Positions 17,521-25,453 of a stretch of 64,000 bases of DNA are shown here, piece by piece. Where the stretch lies: assembly GCF_008802405.1 (NCBI RefSeq), contig NZ_VZDO01000002.1:62001-126000 (forward strand), given 5' to 3'. The notes under the pieces are model-generated. The model was not told the origin of the DNA, did no database searches, and saw only the letters and a program-made list of their open reading frames with translations. This DNA is from Plantimonas leprariae (GTDB lineage Bacteria > Pseudomonadota > Alphaproteobacteria > Rhizobiales > Rhizobiaceae). Both the position numbers and the translations under genes were made by a program. Positions within the stretch are counted from its first letter, which is position 1. Each line of letters begins with the position of its first letter.

Positions 17521-18267
17521 TCAGTGAATGCCGCCGCTGGCGCTGATCACATCGCCCGTCACCCAGCGCGCGTCGTCGGACGCGAGGAACGCCACGACCC
17601 CGCCGATGTCCTCCGGCTGCCCGGCCCGCCCGAGCGGCGTCTGCGCCACCATGCCGGCCTCCATCTCGGAACCGGTGATGCCCGCGGTGCGCGTGCCTTC
17701 GGTCACCACGTAGCCTGGGCTGACGACGTTGACCCTGATCTTGCGCGGCGCCAGCTCGTTGGCGAGGACGCTGGAGATCGCGTTCACCGCTCCCTTCGTA
17801 CCCGTATAGACCGCGCTCGCCGCCGGATAGACGCCGACCGCCATGGACGAAACGTTGACGATGCTTCCGCCTTCCCCGAGATGCTTCGACGCCGCCTTGG
17901 TCGCGAACAGGAGGCCGAGCACGTTCACATCGAACTGTCGGCGGTAGTGCTCCTCGGTGATCGCCTCGACCGGGGCGAATTCATAGACGCCGGAGTTGTT
18001 GACCAGCACGTCCAGGCGTCCGAACTGCTTCACCGCCGCTTCGATCAGCGCTTCCGCCTGTTCCGTTCGGGAAACGTCGCCCTGAACCGCGACTGCCTTG
18101 CCGCCTGCGGCGGCGATGGCCCCGACCACGGCTTCGGCGCCCTCACGGCTCGAAACGTAATTGACCACCACGGCGGCGCCGTCCTTCGCCAGCGCCTTCG
18201 CGATGGCGGCGCCGATGCCCTTCGACGCGCCGGTCACGATCGCGACCTTTCCCTCTAGCTTCGACAT
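17521..18267 (-). CDS. SDR-family oxidoreductase (3-oxoacyl-ACP reductase-like)
   Basis: A 248-residue classical short-chain dehydrogenase/reductase. The Rossmann motif TGASKGIGAA lies near residues 12-21, NNSG at about 89-92, and the catalytic Ser, Tyr and Lys appear as VNVSSMAVG and YTGTKGA (YxxxK). The TGDVISASGGIH C terminus is typical of FabG-like enzymes. The ATG at 18267 has GAGG 9 nt upstream; an ATG 6 codons earlier is an alternative. It diverges from an ArsR-family regulator with a shared palindromic operator, a common pairing in rhizobia in which the regulator controls the reductase. The substrate is unknown; a role in quinone or aldehyde detoxification is only a possibility. Confidence 0.9.
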   Translation of the reverse strand: MSKLEGKVAIVTGASKGIGAAIAKALAKDGAAVVVNYVSSREGAEAVVGAIAAAGGKAVAVQGDVSRTEQAEALIEAAVKQFGRLDVLVNNSGVYEFAPVEAITEEHYRRQFDVNVLGLLFATKAASKHLGEGGSIVNVSSMAVGVYPAASAVYTGTKGAVNAISSVLANELAPRKIRVNVVSPGYVVTEGTRTAGITGSEMEAGMVAQTPLGRAGQPEDIGGVVAFLASDDARWVTGDVISASGGIH

Positions 18268-18313
18268 CTGTGCTAACCTCGACATGGGCCGGCTCCGGAA
18301 TGGTCGCCTTCGT

Positions 18314-18342
18314 CCCATAGTTCAGAATTTCGGAACTATGGG
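18314..18342. promoter_or_regulatory. Palindromic operator between the SDR gene and the ArsR regulator
   Basis: CCCATAGTTC (18314-18323) and GAACTATGGG (18333-18342) are perfect 10-bp inverted arms around a 9-nt spacer. It lies 47 nt from the SDR start and 31 nt from the regulator start, so a dimeric HTH protein bound here could block both promoters. That the neighbouring ArsR protein binds it is an inference. Confidence 0.75.
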
Positions 18343-18372
18343 CGGGCCGATCAAGACCCCATATGGAAAAAC

Positions 18373-18708
18373 ATGCGTCCCTTGCTTCATCCCGCCAAAG
18401 AGGACATCCAGCCGGAAGCGATCCTTCACGCGCTGTCCGACCCCGACCGTGCCGCGATCTTCATCCGGATCGTCGGCGCGAGTTGCGCCCCGGCCTGCTC
18501 GGCGGTCGCGACGGTCGGCGACCGCGTCATCCCGAAATCGTCGTTGTCCAACCACTTCAAGGTGCTGCGCGAGGCGGGCCTGATCCGCTCCGAGCGTTGC
18601 GGCGTCGAGATGCGGAACCATTCGCGTTGCGAGGAGATCGACGAGCGCTTTCCCGGCTTGCTCCAGGCGATCATGACCGCCTACGCATCGAGGACCGCCG
18701 GCCGTTGA
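18373..18708 (+). CDS. ArsR-family HTH transcriptional regulator
   Basis: A 111-residue winged-helix regulator. Residues 12-80 form the domain: ALSDPDRAAIFIRIV (helices 1-2), the recognition region KSSLSNHFKVLREAGLIRSE, and the wing with RCGVEMRNHSR. C38 and C42 lie between helices where some relatives sense thiol oxidation, but no clear metal-binding CxC motif is present. It is divergent from the SDR gene with a 29-bp palindrome between them, suggesting autorepression and control of the reductase. The start ATG at 18373 lies in an AT-rich stretch; an ATG ten bases earlier is out of frame. Confidence 0.88.
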   Translation: MRPLLHPAKEDIQPEAILHALSDPDRAAIFIRIVGASCAPACSAVATVGDRVIPKSSLSNHFKVLREAGLIRSERCGVEMRNHSRCEEIDERFPGLLQAIMTAYASRTAGR

Positions 18709-19218
18709 GGGCTCAGGCACCAGGCGGCCTTCTACGAAACTTATCCCCGCCGCTAGCGCCTCGCGTAACGTCCGCTCACCGCCGCCTCGCTGAGGGAGCG
18801 CGAATGATCACCGGGATCGTTCGGTGGGGTGGCGGGCGGGTCCGGGTGTCGCGCTTCTTCCGGAGAAGCGGGGCGCCCGGGCAGCGTGAACCATGGCCGG
18901 TCCCATGCAAATGGGTCCGGGAGCAAGCCGAGGAACCCGAACGGCTGTGTAGCCGAGGACAATGTTCGGATCACGCCCTTGAGGCGAGGTAAGCCGCCTC
19001 GCCGAAGGTCATGGGGACGCCGGCGGGGCAGCCGGCGACAAGCGCTGCAGACACCCGCGCGGGCGCCGAAGGCAGGCCGCTTTGACGAATGCACCACGTC
19101 GGAAGGCTCTGCCTTCGGCGCCCGCCGCTCTCGACCAGCGGCAACGAACCACCCGCAAACCCCGGCCACCACGGCGCGGGAACGCGAAGGCGCGTCCGAA
19201 CGCGAGGCGCGTTTGCTT
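18709..19218. other. 510-nt region without a credible gene, rich in inverted repeats
   Basis: No reading frame here has a recognisable product. A 139-codon leftward frame (18753-19172) is Pro/Arg/Ser-rich and is probably not a gene. The region holds several hairpins: CGCTTCT/AGAAGCG (18852-18870), CCCAT/ATGGG with CCGG flanks (18897-18920), GGCGAGG/CCTCGCC (18983-19003), and a 16-bp pair at 19059-19125. Near-duplicated AACGCGAAGGCGCGT and AACGCGAGGCGCGT occur near 19180-19215. It may be a repetitive element, a structured RNA, or a decayed gene. Confidence 0.5.
19059..19125. repeat. 16-bp inverted repeat with a 35-nt spacer
   Basis: GCGGGCGCCGAAGGCA (19059-19074) and TGCCTTCGGCGCCCGC (19110-19125) are perfect reverse complements. 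It is the strongest of several inverted repeats in this gene-free interval, 94 nt downstream of the secreted hydrolase stop. The spacer is long for an intrinsic terminator. Confidence 0.7.
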
Positions 19219-20103
19219 CTATCCCGCCTTCACCAGCAGCCAGTTCAGCGTTTCCCGCCAGTCGATCATGCGGATGGGCGTGCCGTGGTTGCCGTCGGTC
19301 ATCGAGACGAAGCGAACCGGGTAGCCGCTTCCGTGCAGCGTCTCGTAGAGCCTCTCCGTGGCGTCCCAGCGGAACACCTTGTCCCGCGTCCCGTGCGCGA
19401 GCAGCAGCGGGATCCGCCGCTTGCCGGCCGCCTGGCGCATCGCCTCCACCTTCGCCGGCACGTTGTTCGCGCTCAGCATCACGATCCCCGCAACGGCGCC
19501 GGCGACCTCCCTGCGATCCAGAAGGTCCCAGCAGAACTCGCCCCCCATCGAGGCGCAGGCGAGGATCAGCGGCGGCCGGTTCGGCTTCGCGGCGAGTTGC
19601 GCGACGAGGCTCGCGATCCGTGCCTTGTCCGCCTCGGCGAACGCTCCGGCATCGGCGGTCGCATACAGCCCCCCTGCCCGCGCCATCAGGTTCTTCAGCC
19701 GGTTGAAGTTGCCGCCGAACGTCCGGTCGTACATGCCGAGCCGGCGGTCGCCGTTCCGCCCGTGGATGAAGAGCACGATTGCGGTCGGCCTCGCACGGTC
19801 GCCGACCTGCATGGTCTTCAGGGGACCGGCGTCCGTATCGACGACCGTCTCGACCTGGCTGCGCAACGGCGCGGGATCGACATAGGCGGCCTTCACCCGC
19901 CGCTCGGGGATCTCGTCGCGGCCGTTGATGTCGCGCATTTCGGAATACGCGATGTCGGTCCGGTCGCCGCCGTCGCCGGTCGTGCTGCCGGACGGATACG
20001 CGAAGAGCGCGTCCTTGAACGGCGGCAGTTGCAGCGGCGCGGCGATAGCCGGAACGCTCGCGATCGAGGCGACCGCGAGTGCGGCGAGGAATGGCGATCT
20101 CAT
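19219..20103 (-). CDS. Exported alpha/beta hydrolase
   Basis: A 294-residue protein with a signal peptide (about residues 1-22, ending AIAAPLQ) and an alpha/beta hydrolase fold. The oxyanion-side motif FIHGRNGDRRLGMYDRTFGG is followed by a nucleophile elbow ACASMGGEF, where the usual first glycine of GxSxG is replaced; the acid is in AHGTRDKVFRW and the histidine in TDGNHGTP. The start is set at the ATG at 20103, where the signal peptide begins cleanly; the frame is open ten codons further. The substrate is unknown; a lipase or esterase is plausible. It stands alone, divergent from parE. Confidence 0.8.
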   Translation of the reverse strand: MRSPFLAALAVASIASVPAIAAPLQLPPFKDALFAYPSGSTTGDGGDRTDIAYSEMRDINGRDEIPERRVKAAYVDPAPLRSQVETVVDTDAGPLKTMQVGDRARPTAIVLFIHGRNGDRRLGMYDRTFGGNFNRLKNLMARAGGLYATADAGAFAEADKARIASLVAQLAAKPNRPPLILACASMGGEFCWDLLDRREVAGAVAGIVMLSANNVPAKVEAMRQAAGKRRIPLLLAHGTRDKVFRWDATERLYETLHGSGYPVRFVSMTDGNHGTPIRMIDWRETLNWLLVKAG

Positions 20104-20201
20104 CGCGCGGTTTTCGATGCACGATTGCCGCATCGCAACTCATTTCTAAGCGATGCGCGCTTCAATGCCCCAGGCGCCGGTGCGTCCGACCGGGCTTCGG
20201 G

Positions 20202-20228
20202 TTGAAGAACATTTCGTGAAAGTATAGC
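20202..20228 (+). promoter_or_regulatory. Possible parE promoter
   Basis: TTGAAG (20202-20207) and TATAGC (20223-20228) are separated by 15 nt, about 60 nt before the parE ATG, in a locally AT-rich stretch. The spacer is shorter than ideal. Confidence 0.4.
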
Positions 20229-20289
20229 TTAAACCCATGAGATTTCCGCCCGTTCGCCCCGTGTTGCCGAGTCTCGCGACGGGCTGCCC

Positions 20290-22350
20290 ATGACCGACGA
20301 TCTTTTTGCCGGAAACGCCGCGCGCAGCCGCGAGGTGCGCGCGCCGAACCGCCGCCGCGCCGATGATCCCATCGCCTCGGCCCTGCGCAACCCCGCGCCG
20401 CGCGCCGAGCCGCCGCAGGCGGCGGACTATACGGCCGCGGATATCGAGGTGCTGGAGGGGCTGGAGCCGGTGCGGCGCCGACCGGGCATGTATATCGGCG
20501 GCACCGACGAGAAGGCGATGCACCACCTTTTCGCCGAGGTGATCGACAACGCCATGGACGAGGCCGTCGCCGGCCACGCGAACTTCATCGAAGTCTCGCT
20601 GGAGGCCGACGGCAGCCTCGCGGTGACCGACAACGGCCGCGGCATCCCGGTCGACCCGCACCCGAAATACAAGAACAAGTCGGCGCTCGAAGTCATCATG
20701 ACGACGCTGCATGCCGGCGGCAAATTCGATTCGAAGGTCTACGAGACGTCGGGCGGCCTGCACGGCGTCGGCGTGTCTGTGGTGAACGCCTTGTCCGAGC
20801 GGCTGGAGGTCGAGGTCGCGCGCAACAAGCGGCTGTACCGGCAGCGGTTCGAGCGCGGCCATGCGGTGACGCCGCTGGAAGAGGTCGGCGAGGTCCACAA
20901 CCGGCGCGGCACGCGCGTCCGCTTCCTGCCCGATCCGAAGATCTTCGGCGAGAACGCCGCCTTCGACCCGGCGCGCCTCTTCGCGATGGCGCGGTCGAAG
21001 GCCTATCTCTTCGGCGGCGTCGAGATCCGCTGGAACTGCGACGCATCGCTCCTGCCGCCGAACGGCAAGACGCCGGCCCGCGCCAGCTTCCACTTCCCCG
21101 GCGGCCTGAAGGACTATCTCGACGCCTCGCTCGGCTCCGAGCACCGCGTCACTTCGCAGACCTTTTCCGGCCGTACCGAGAAGACCTCCGGTCACGGCGC
21201 CGTCGAGTGGGCGGTGAGCTGGACGGCGGCGGACGGTTTCGTCCGTTCCTACTGCAACACGATCCCGACGCCGGAAGGCGGCACGCACGAATCGGGCCTG
21301 CGCGCCGTGCTGCTGCGCGGCCTGAAGGCCTTCGCGGAAGTGTCCGGCAACAAGAAGGCCGCGATCATCACGGCCGACGACGTGATGCTGACCGCCTCCG
21401 CGATGCTGTCGGTCTTCATCCGCGAGCCGGAATTCGTCGGACAGACCAAGGACCGGCTGGCGACCGCCGAAGCGCAGCGCATCGTCGAATCGTCGATCCG
21501 CGATTCGTTCGATATCTGGCTCGCCGCCTCGCCGCAGGACGCGGCGCGGTTGATCGACTGGGTGGTCGAGCGCGCCGATGAGCGGCTGCGGCGGAAGGCC
21601 GAGAAGGAGGTCAGCCGCAAGACCGCGACGCGCAAGCTGCGACTGCCCGGCAAGCTGGCGGACTGCTCGCAGACCGGCGCGGCCGGAGCGGAACTCTTCA
21701 TCGTCGAAGGCGATTCGGCCGGCGGTTCGGCCAAGCAGGCGCGCGACCGCATGCGTCAGGCGGTCCTGCCGCTTCGTGGCAAAATCCTCAACGTCGCCTC
21801 CGCCGGGCGCGACAAGCTCGGCGCGAACCAGCAGATCGCCGACCTGATCCAGGCGCTCGGCTGCGGCACGCGCGGCAAGTACCGCGACGACGAGTTGCGC
21901 TACGAGCGCGTGGTCATCATGACCGATGCCGACGTCGACGGCGCCCACATCGCCTCGCTGCTGATCACCTTCTTCTTCCAGGAAATGCCGGAGCTCATCC
22001 GCCAGGGCCACCTGTTCCTGGCCGTGCCGCCGCTCTACCGGCTCGCGCAGGGCGGCAAGGTCGTCTACGCCCGCGACGATGCCGACCGGGAGCGGCTGAT
22101 CGCGCGCGAGTTCAAGGGCAAGGGCAAGATCGAGGTCAGCCGCTTCAAGGGGCTCGGCGAGATGCTGCCGGCGCAGTTGAAGGAGACGACGATGGACGTC
22201 AGGCGCCGCACGCTCCTGAAGGTCGAGATCGACGAAGCGCCGGAGGCGGGAACCGCGGGCGCGGTCGACGCGCTGATGGGGAACAAGCCGGAGGCGCGCT
22301 TCCGGTTCATCCAGGACCGCGCGGCGTTTGCCACCGATCTCGACGTATGA
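20290..22350 (+). CDS. parE: DNA topoisomerase IV subunit B
   Basis: A 686-residue type IIA topoisomerase ATPase subunit that, with ParC, decatenates daughter chromosomes. The GHKL ATPase region shows EVIDNAMDEA, DNGRGIPV and GGLHGVGVSVVNALS; the TOPRIM domain shows ELFIVEGDSAGGSA and VVIMTDADVDGAHI. The sequence RRRPGMYIGGTDEKAMHHLF and the length of about 690 point to ParE rather than GyrB, which is longer. The N-terminal 45 residues are a charged extension typical of alphaproteobacterial ParE. A small periplasmic protein gene follows 34 nt later. Confidence 0.97.
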   Translation: MTDDLFAGNAARSREVRAPNRRRADDPIASALRNPAPRAEPPQAADYTAADIEVLEGLEPVRRRPGMYIGGTDEKAMHHLFAEVIDNAMDEAVAGHANFIEVSLEADGSLAVTDNGRGIPVDPHPKYKNKSALEVIMTTLHAGGKFDSKVYETSGGLHGVGVSVVNALSERLEVEVARNKRLYRQRFERGHAVTPLEEVGEVHNRRGTRVRFLPDPKIFGENAAFDPARLFAMARSKAYLFGGVEIRWNCDASLLPPNGKTPARASFHFPGGLKDYLDASLGSEHRVTSQTFSGRTEKTSGHGAVEWAVSWTAADGFVRSYCNTIPTPEGGTHESGLRAVLLRGLKAFAEVSGNKKAAIITADDVMLTASAMLSVFIREPEFVGQTKDRLATAEAQRIVESSIRDSFDIWLAASPQDAARLIDWVVERADERLRRKAEKEVSRKTATRKLRLPGKLADCSQTGAAGAELFIVEGDSAGGSAKQARDRMRQAVLPLRGKILNVASAGRDKLGANQQIADLIQALGCGTRGKYRDDELRYERVVIMTDADVDGAHIASLLITFFFQEMPELIRQGHLFLAVPPLYRLAQGGKVVYARDDADRERLIAREFKGKGKIEVSRFKGLGEMLPAQLKETTMDVRRRTLLKVEIDEAPEAGTAGAVDALMGNKPEARFRFIQDRAAFATDLDV

Positions 22351-22384
22351 TCGAAAGCGGTCCCAGATCAGAGGACGGCTTTCG

Positions 22385-22990
22385 ATGATTCGACCCATCG
22401 CTTTCGCGACGCTTCTTCTTGCCTCAAGCCTGCCGGCGCTCGCGCAGAGCGACCCCGGCGCTGCTTCGCCGCTGGCCCCGGATACAGGCGCGCCGAAGCC
22501 CTACACGCCGCCGGCCGGAACCACCGACCAGACCGGGGAAGCGCCTCCCGTCGCCCCGGCGATCACGAACGTCCCGCCGGTCGATCCCGAGATGCAGAAG
22601 GCCGCCGAGGGACTCGCGACGCAGATCGAGGACGTGCAGGTCGTCGGTCCCTGGACGGATGGCGATCAGAGCGGCGTCTGGCGCACGGTAATGATGCAGG
22701 TCGGCCAGCCGGACAAGGACGTCTACCGCTTCTTCGTACAGAAGCTCGACCGCGTCGGTCCGAATGCGAAGGTCATCTCCACCACCGAGGTGAAGGAAGT
22801 GGCCGGCGTCGCCGGCACCGTCGTCGGCTATCGTGCCGACGAGGCGGAAACGGAGGAAGGCGAAAGCGCGCCGGCGAAGGACCTGACGCTCTTCTTCGAT
22901 GTCGTCCCGTCGAATGGCGAAGTATCGGAAAGCTACGAGCTGCATTTCATGAACGACCTCACCTACACGTTCGGTCCGGCGTCGAACTGA
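22385..22990 (+). CDS. Periplasmic protein of unknown function
   Basis: A 201-residue protein with a signal peptide (MIRPIAFATLLLASSLPALA, residues 1-20). A Pro/Ala-rich linker (about 25-70) precedes an alpha/beta domain (about 80-200) with GPWTDGDQSGVWRTVMMQ and VYRFFVQKLDRVG. I do not recognise the family; similar proteins occur as conserved hypotheticals near parE in rhizobia, to my recollection. The ATG at 22385 follows AGAGGA and defines the signal peptide. It is probably cotranscribed with parE and is followed by a 12-bp hairpin. Confidence 0.85.
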   Translation: MIRPIAFATLLLASSLPALAQSDPGAASPLAPDTGAPKPYTPPAGTTDQTGEAPPVAPAITNVPPVDPEMQKAAEGLATQIEDVQVVGPWTDGDQSGVWRTVMMQVGQPDKDVYRFFVQKLDRVGPNAKVISTTEVKEVAGVAGTVVGYRADEAETEEGESAPAKDLTLFFDVVPSNGEVSESYELHFMNDLTYTFGPASN

Positions 22991-23010
22991 ACGACGGGAA
23001 AATGCTCCGC

Positions 23011-23038
23011 GAACGGTGTCGCTGGTGCGACATCGTTC
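23011..23038 (+). terminator. 12-bp hairpin after the periplasmic protein gene
   Basis: GAACGGTGTCGC (23011-23022) pairs with GCGACATCGTTC (23027-23038) around a TGGT loop, with one G-U pair, 20 nt after the stop codon. No T-run follows, but position fits a terminator of the parE unit. Confidence 0.55.
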
Positions 23039-23089
23039 ACGATACCCGCTTGTTTGCCGGCAATACGCGCCCCATCTTGCCGTAAAGCG

Positions 23090-23117
23090 TTGACTTGATT
23101 TGGCCTTGCGCTTACTG
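23090..23117 (+). promoter_or_regulatory. Predicted promoter of the DEAD-box helicase gene
   Basis: TTGACT (23090-23095) is a strong -35 match; TTACTG (23112-23117) after a 16-nt spacer is a weaker -10. The leader would be about 65-70 nt long, as is usual for cold- or stress-responsive helicase genes, but no specific leader motif is seen. Confidence 0.5.
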
Positions 23118-23188
23118 CCCGCCTTAGATGCGGCCAGTCGGAGGCTCAGCGCCTTTCCCTCCGTCACTCGTGGGATCCACGCAGCGCA

Positions 23189-24676
23189 ATGCTCTTCAGC
23201 GAACTCGGCCTCAGCGCCAAGGTTCTGTCGGCCGTAGAAGCGACAGGTTACACCACCCCGACCCCGATTCAGGAACAGGCTATCCCGCATGCGCTGCAGC
23301 GGCGGGACGTGCTCGGCATCGCGCAGACCGGCACGGGCAAGACCGCCGGCTTCGTGCTGCCGATGCTGACGCTGCTCGAACAGGGCCGCGCCCGGGCGCG
23401 GATGCCGCGCTCGCTCATCCTGGAGCCGACGCGTGAACTGGCGGCGCAGGTCGCCGAAAGCTTCACCAAATACGGTCTCGACCAGAAGCTGAACGTCGCC
23501 CTGCTCATCGGCGGCATGTCCTTCGGGGATCAGGACAGGAAGATCGACCGCGGCGCCGACGTGCTGATCGCGACGCCGGGGCGGCTACTCGACCATTTCG
23601 AGCGCGGCAAGCTCTTGATGACCGGCGTCGAAATTCTGGTGATCGACGAAGCCGACCGCATGCTCGACATGGGTTTCATTCCGGACATCGAGCGCATCTG
23701 CAAGATGCTGCCCTTCACCCGGCAGACGCTGTTCTTCTCGGCGACCATGCCGCCGGAAATCACGCGGCTGACCGAGCAATTCCTGCAGAACCCTGTCCGC
23801 GTCGAAGTCGCCCGCGCTTCCTCCGCCGCGCAGACGGTGGAGCAGCGGCTGGTCGCGACGCATAAGGAGGACTGGGAGAAGCGCGAGACGCTCCGCCGGC
23901 TCATCCGCGCCGAGAGCGACATCACCAACGCCATCATCTTCTGCAACCGGAAGATCGACGTAGCGTCGCTGTTCCGCTCGCTTTCGCGGCACGGCTTCTC
24001 GGTCGGCGCGTTGCACGGTGACATGGACCAGCCGTCGCGGACCGCGATGCTGCACAATTTCCGCGAGAACAAGATCCAGCTTCTCGTGGCGTCCGACGTC
24101 GCGGCGCGCGGGCTCGACATCCCGGCCGTCAGCCACGTCTTCAACTTCGACGTTCCGATCCATTCGGAAGACTACGTGCACCGCATCGGCCGCACGGGCC
24201 GCGCCGGCCGGTCCGGCAAGGCCTTCACGCTGGTGTCGCGCGCCGACGGCAAGTACCTCGACGCCATCCAGAAGATGCTCGGCAACGATCTCGAATGGCT
24301 CGACGGCACGACGGTCGAGCAGCTTCCCACGCCCGATCCGTCGAGCGAGGACCGCTCCGACCGACACGGTCGCCGCAGTGGCGGCGGGTCGCGACGGGGC
24401 GGTTCCGGCCGCGGCGGCGAGCGGCGCCATTCGGGGCGCGGTGAAGGTCGCGGCGCAAACCGGCACGAGGCGCGGCCGATCGAGACGGAAGAGGCGGATG
24501 CAGTGCCGAGCGCTGCGCCGGCCACCGTTCCGTCGCGGCGGGCGGCACCCTCCGCCCGCAGTCACGACGCGCATGCGCGCTCCGGCCGAGGCCAGCAGCG
24601 TCACCACGACGAGCCATCGCCGCTCGGTTTCGGCGACGACGTGCCGGCCTTCATGCTGATCGGGACCGGCCTCTAG
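23189..24676 (+). CDS. rhlE: DEAD-box RNA helicase, RhlE type
   Basis: A 495-residue ATP-dependent RNA helicase. The Q motif is TPTPIQEQAIP, motif I AQTGTGKTAGF, motif Ia EPTRELAAQV, motif II VIDEADRML, motif III FFSATMP, and motif VI YVHRIGRTGRAGRSG. The core (about 1-375) matches RhlE; the C-terminal 120 residues are low-complexity, rich in Arg, Gly, Ser and His, and likely bind RNA. Such proteins act in ribosome assembly and RNA decay, often with RNase E, which is also encoded here. Its 3' end overlaps the TfoX-N gene by 26 nt on the opposite strand. Confidence 0.93.
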   Translation: MLFSELGLSAKVLSAVEATGYTTPTPIQEQAIPHALQRRDVLGIAQTGTGKTAGFVLPMLTLLEQGRARARMPRSLILEPTRELAAQVAESFTKYGLDQKLNVALLIGGMSFGDQDRKIDRGADVLIATPGRLLDHFERGKLLMTGVEILVIDEADRMLDMGFIPDIERICKMLPFTRQTLFFSATMPPEITRLTEQFLQNPVRVEVARASSAAQTVEQRLVATHKEDWEKRETLRRLIRAESDITNAIIFCNRKIDVASLFRSLSRHGFSVGALHGDMDQPSRTAMLHNFRENKIQLLVASDVAARGLDIPAVSHVFNFDVPIHSEDYVHRIGRTGRAGRSGKAFTLVSRADGKYLDAIQKMLGNDLEWLDGTTVEQLPTPDPSSEDRSDRHGRRSGGGSRRGGSGRGGERRHSGRGEGRGANRHEARPIETEEADAVPSAAPATVPSRRAAPSARSHDAHARSGRGQQRHHDEPSPLGFGDDVPAFMLIGTGL

Positions 24677-25022
24677 CCTTCCGCTTCTTCGGCTTGGTCG
24701 CAGCCCGCAACGCGGCCTCCCGCGCTCGCCTCGCCCAAATCGCCATGAGATCGGGATCGTCGAGCGCTTCGGACGGCAGGAAGCAATAGGGCATCGCGAC
24801 CGAAGCGCGACCCTCACGCTGGTAGGTCCACCGCCGACCTCCGGCAGCTTCGAACAGCGGCAGCGTTTCGGCATCGGCCTTCAGCAGGATGTCCCCGCGC
24901 AGATCGACGGCGACTATCATGCCGTCGAGATAGATGCCGTGGCCACCGAACATGCGACGAATGGAAACCGGACCTTCGGACGTGAACAGGTCCCGGATCA
25001 GATCCTCGTCCACGCGCCGCAC
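24651..25022 (-). CDS. TfoX N-terminal domain protein (GTG start)
   Basis: A 123-residue protein matching the TfoX/Sxy N-terminal domain: IRDLFTSEGPVSIRRMFGGH and GIYLDGMIVAVD, then ALDDPDLMAIWARRA. A basic C-terminal tail (KPKKRKARGRSRS) follows. In gammaproteobacteria Sxy helps CRP at competence promoters; small stand-alone TfoX-N proteins in rhizobia have no proven role. The start is a GTG at 25022, one nucleotide after the sufA-like gene's stop (TGACGTG), so it is probably the last gene of the suf transcript. Confidence 0.87.
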   Translation of the reverse strand: MRRVDEDLIRDLFTSEGPVSIRRMFGGHGIYLDGMIVAVDLRGDILLKADAETLPLFEAAGGRRWTYQREGRASVAMPYCFLPSEALDDPDLMAIWARRAREAALRAATKPKKRKARGRSRSA

Positions 25023-25023
25023 G

Positions 25024-25407
25024 TCAGGCGGCGGATTGGGCCGCCGTCAGCGCCGCGAGGTCGGCCTTCTTCAACTCGACCGACTCGCCGCAGCCGCAAG
25101 CCGACGTCTGGTTCGGGTTGCGGAAGGTGAAGCCGGTGCGCAGCTTCGTCACCTCGAAATCCATCTGAGTGCCGAGCAGGAAAAGCACCGCCTCCGGCGC
25201 GACGAAGACCTTGGCGCCGTCGCGCTCCACCACGTCCTCGCCGGCCTTCGCCTCGCTCGCGAGGTCGATCGTATATTCCATGCCGGCGCAGCCGCCCTTC
25301 TTGACGCCGACGCGGACGCCGAGCGAGTCCCCGCCGCGCGAGGCGACGATCTCGTTGACGCGGGCAGCAGCCGCATCCGTCAAACTCATCACCGAAAAAC
25401 GGCCCAT
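25024..25407 (-). CDS. sufA: A-type iron-sulfur carrier protein (SufA/IscA family)
   Basis: A 127-residue HesB/IscA-family protein that carries nascent Fe-S clusters from the SufBCD scaffold to target proteins. The three cluster-binding cysteines are C40 (KKGGCAGMEY) and C104 and C106 (SACGCGES). It closes the core suf operon, which is the usual place of sufA in rhizobia. The operon membership favours the name SufA; the sequence alone does not separate SufA from IscA. A VOC-family gene lies between it and sufT, with 46 nt before it. Confidence 0.92.
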   Translation of the reverse strand: MGRFSVMSLTDAAAARVNEIVASRGGDSLGVRVGVKKGGCAGMEYTIDLASEAKAGEDVVERDGAKVFVAPEAVLFLLGTQMDFEVTKLRTGFTFRNPNQTSACGCGESVELKKADLAALTAAQSAA

Positions 25408-25453
25408 CGATCGGTCCTCGAACTCAGCGTCCTAAATTGGTCCTTTGCCGCGC

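Noticed and set aside
18753-19172. A 139-codon leftward frame in the gene-free region
   Set aside because: Pro/Arg/Ser-rich, no motif, no clear ribosome site, and it runs through several perfect hairpins. Kept only as part of the unexplained region.
20146-22398. A 750-codon leftward frame opposite parE
   Set aside because: It is an antisense shadow of parE without recognisable motifs.
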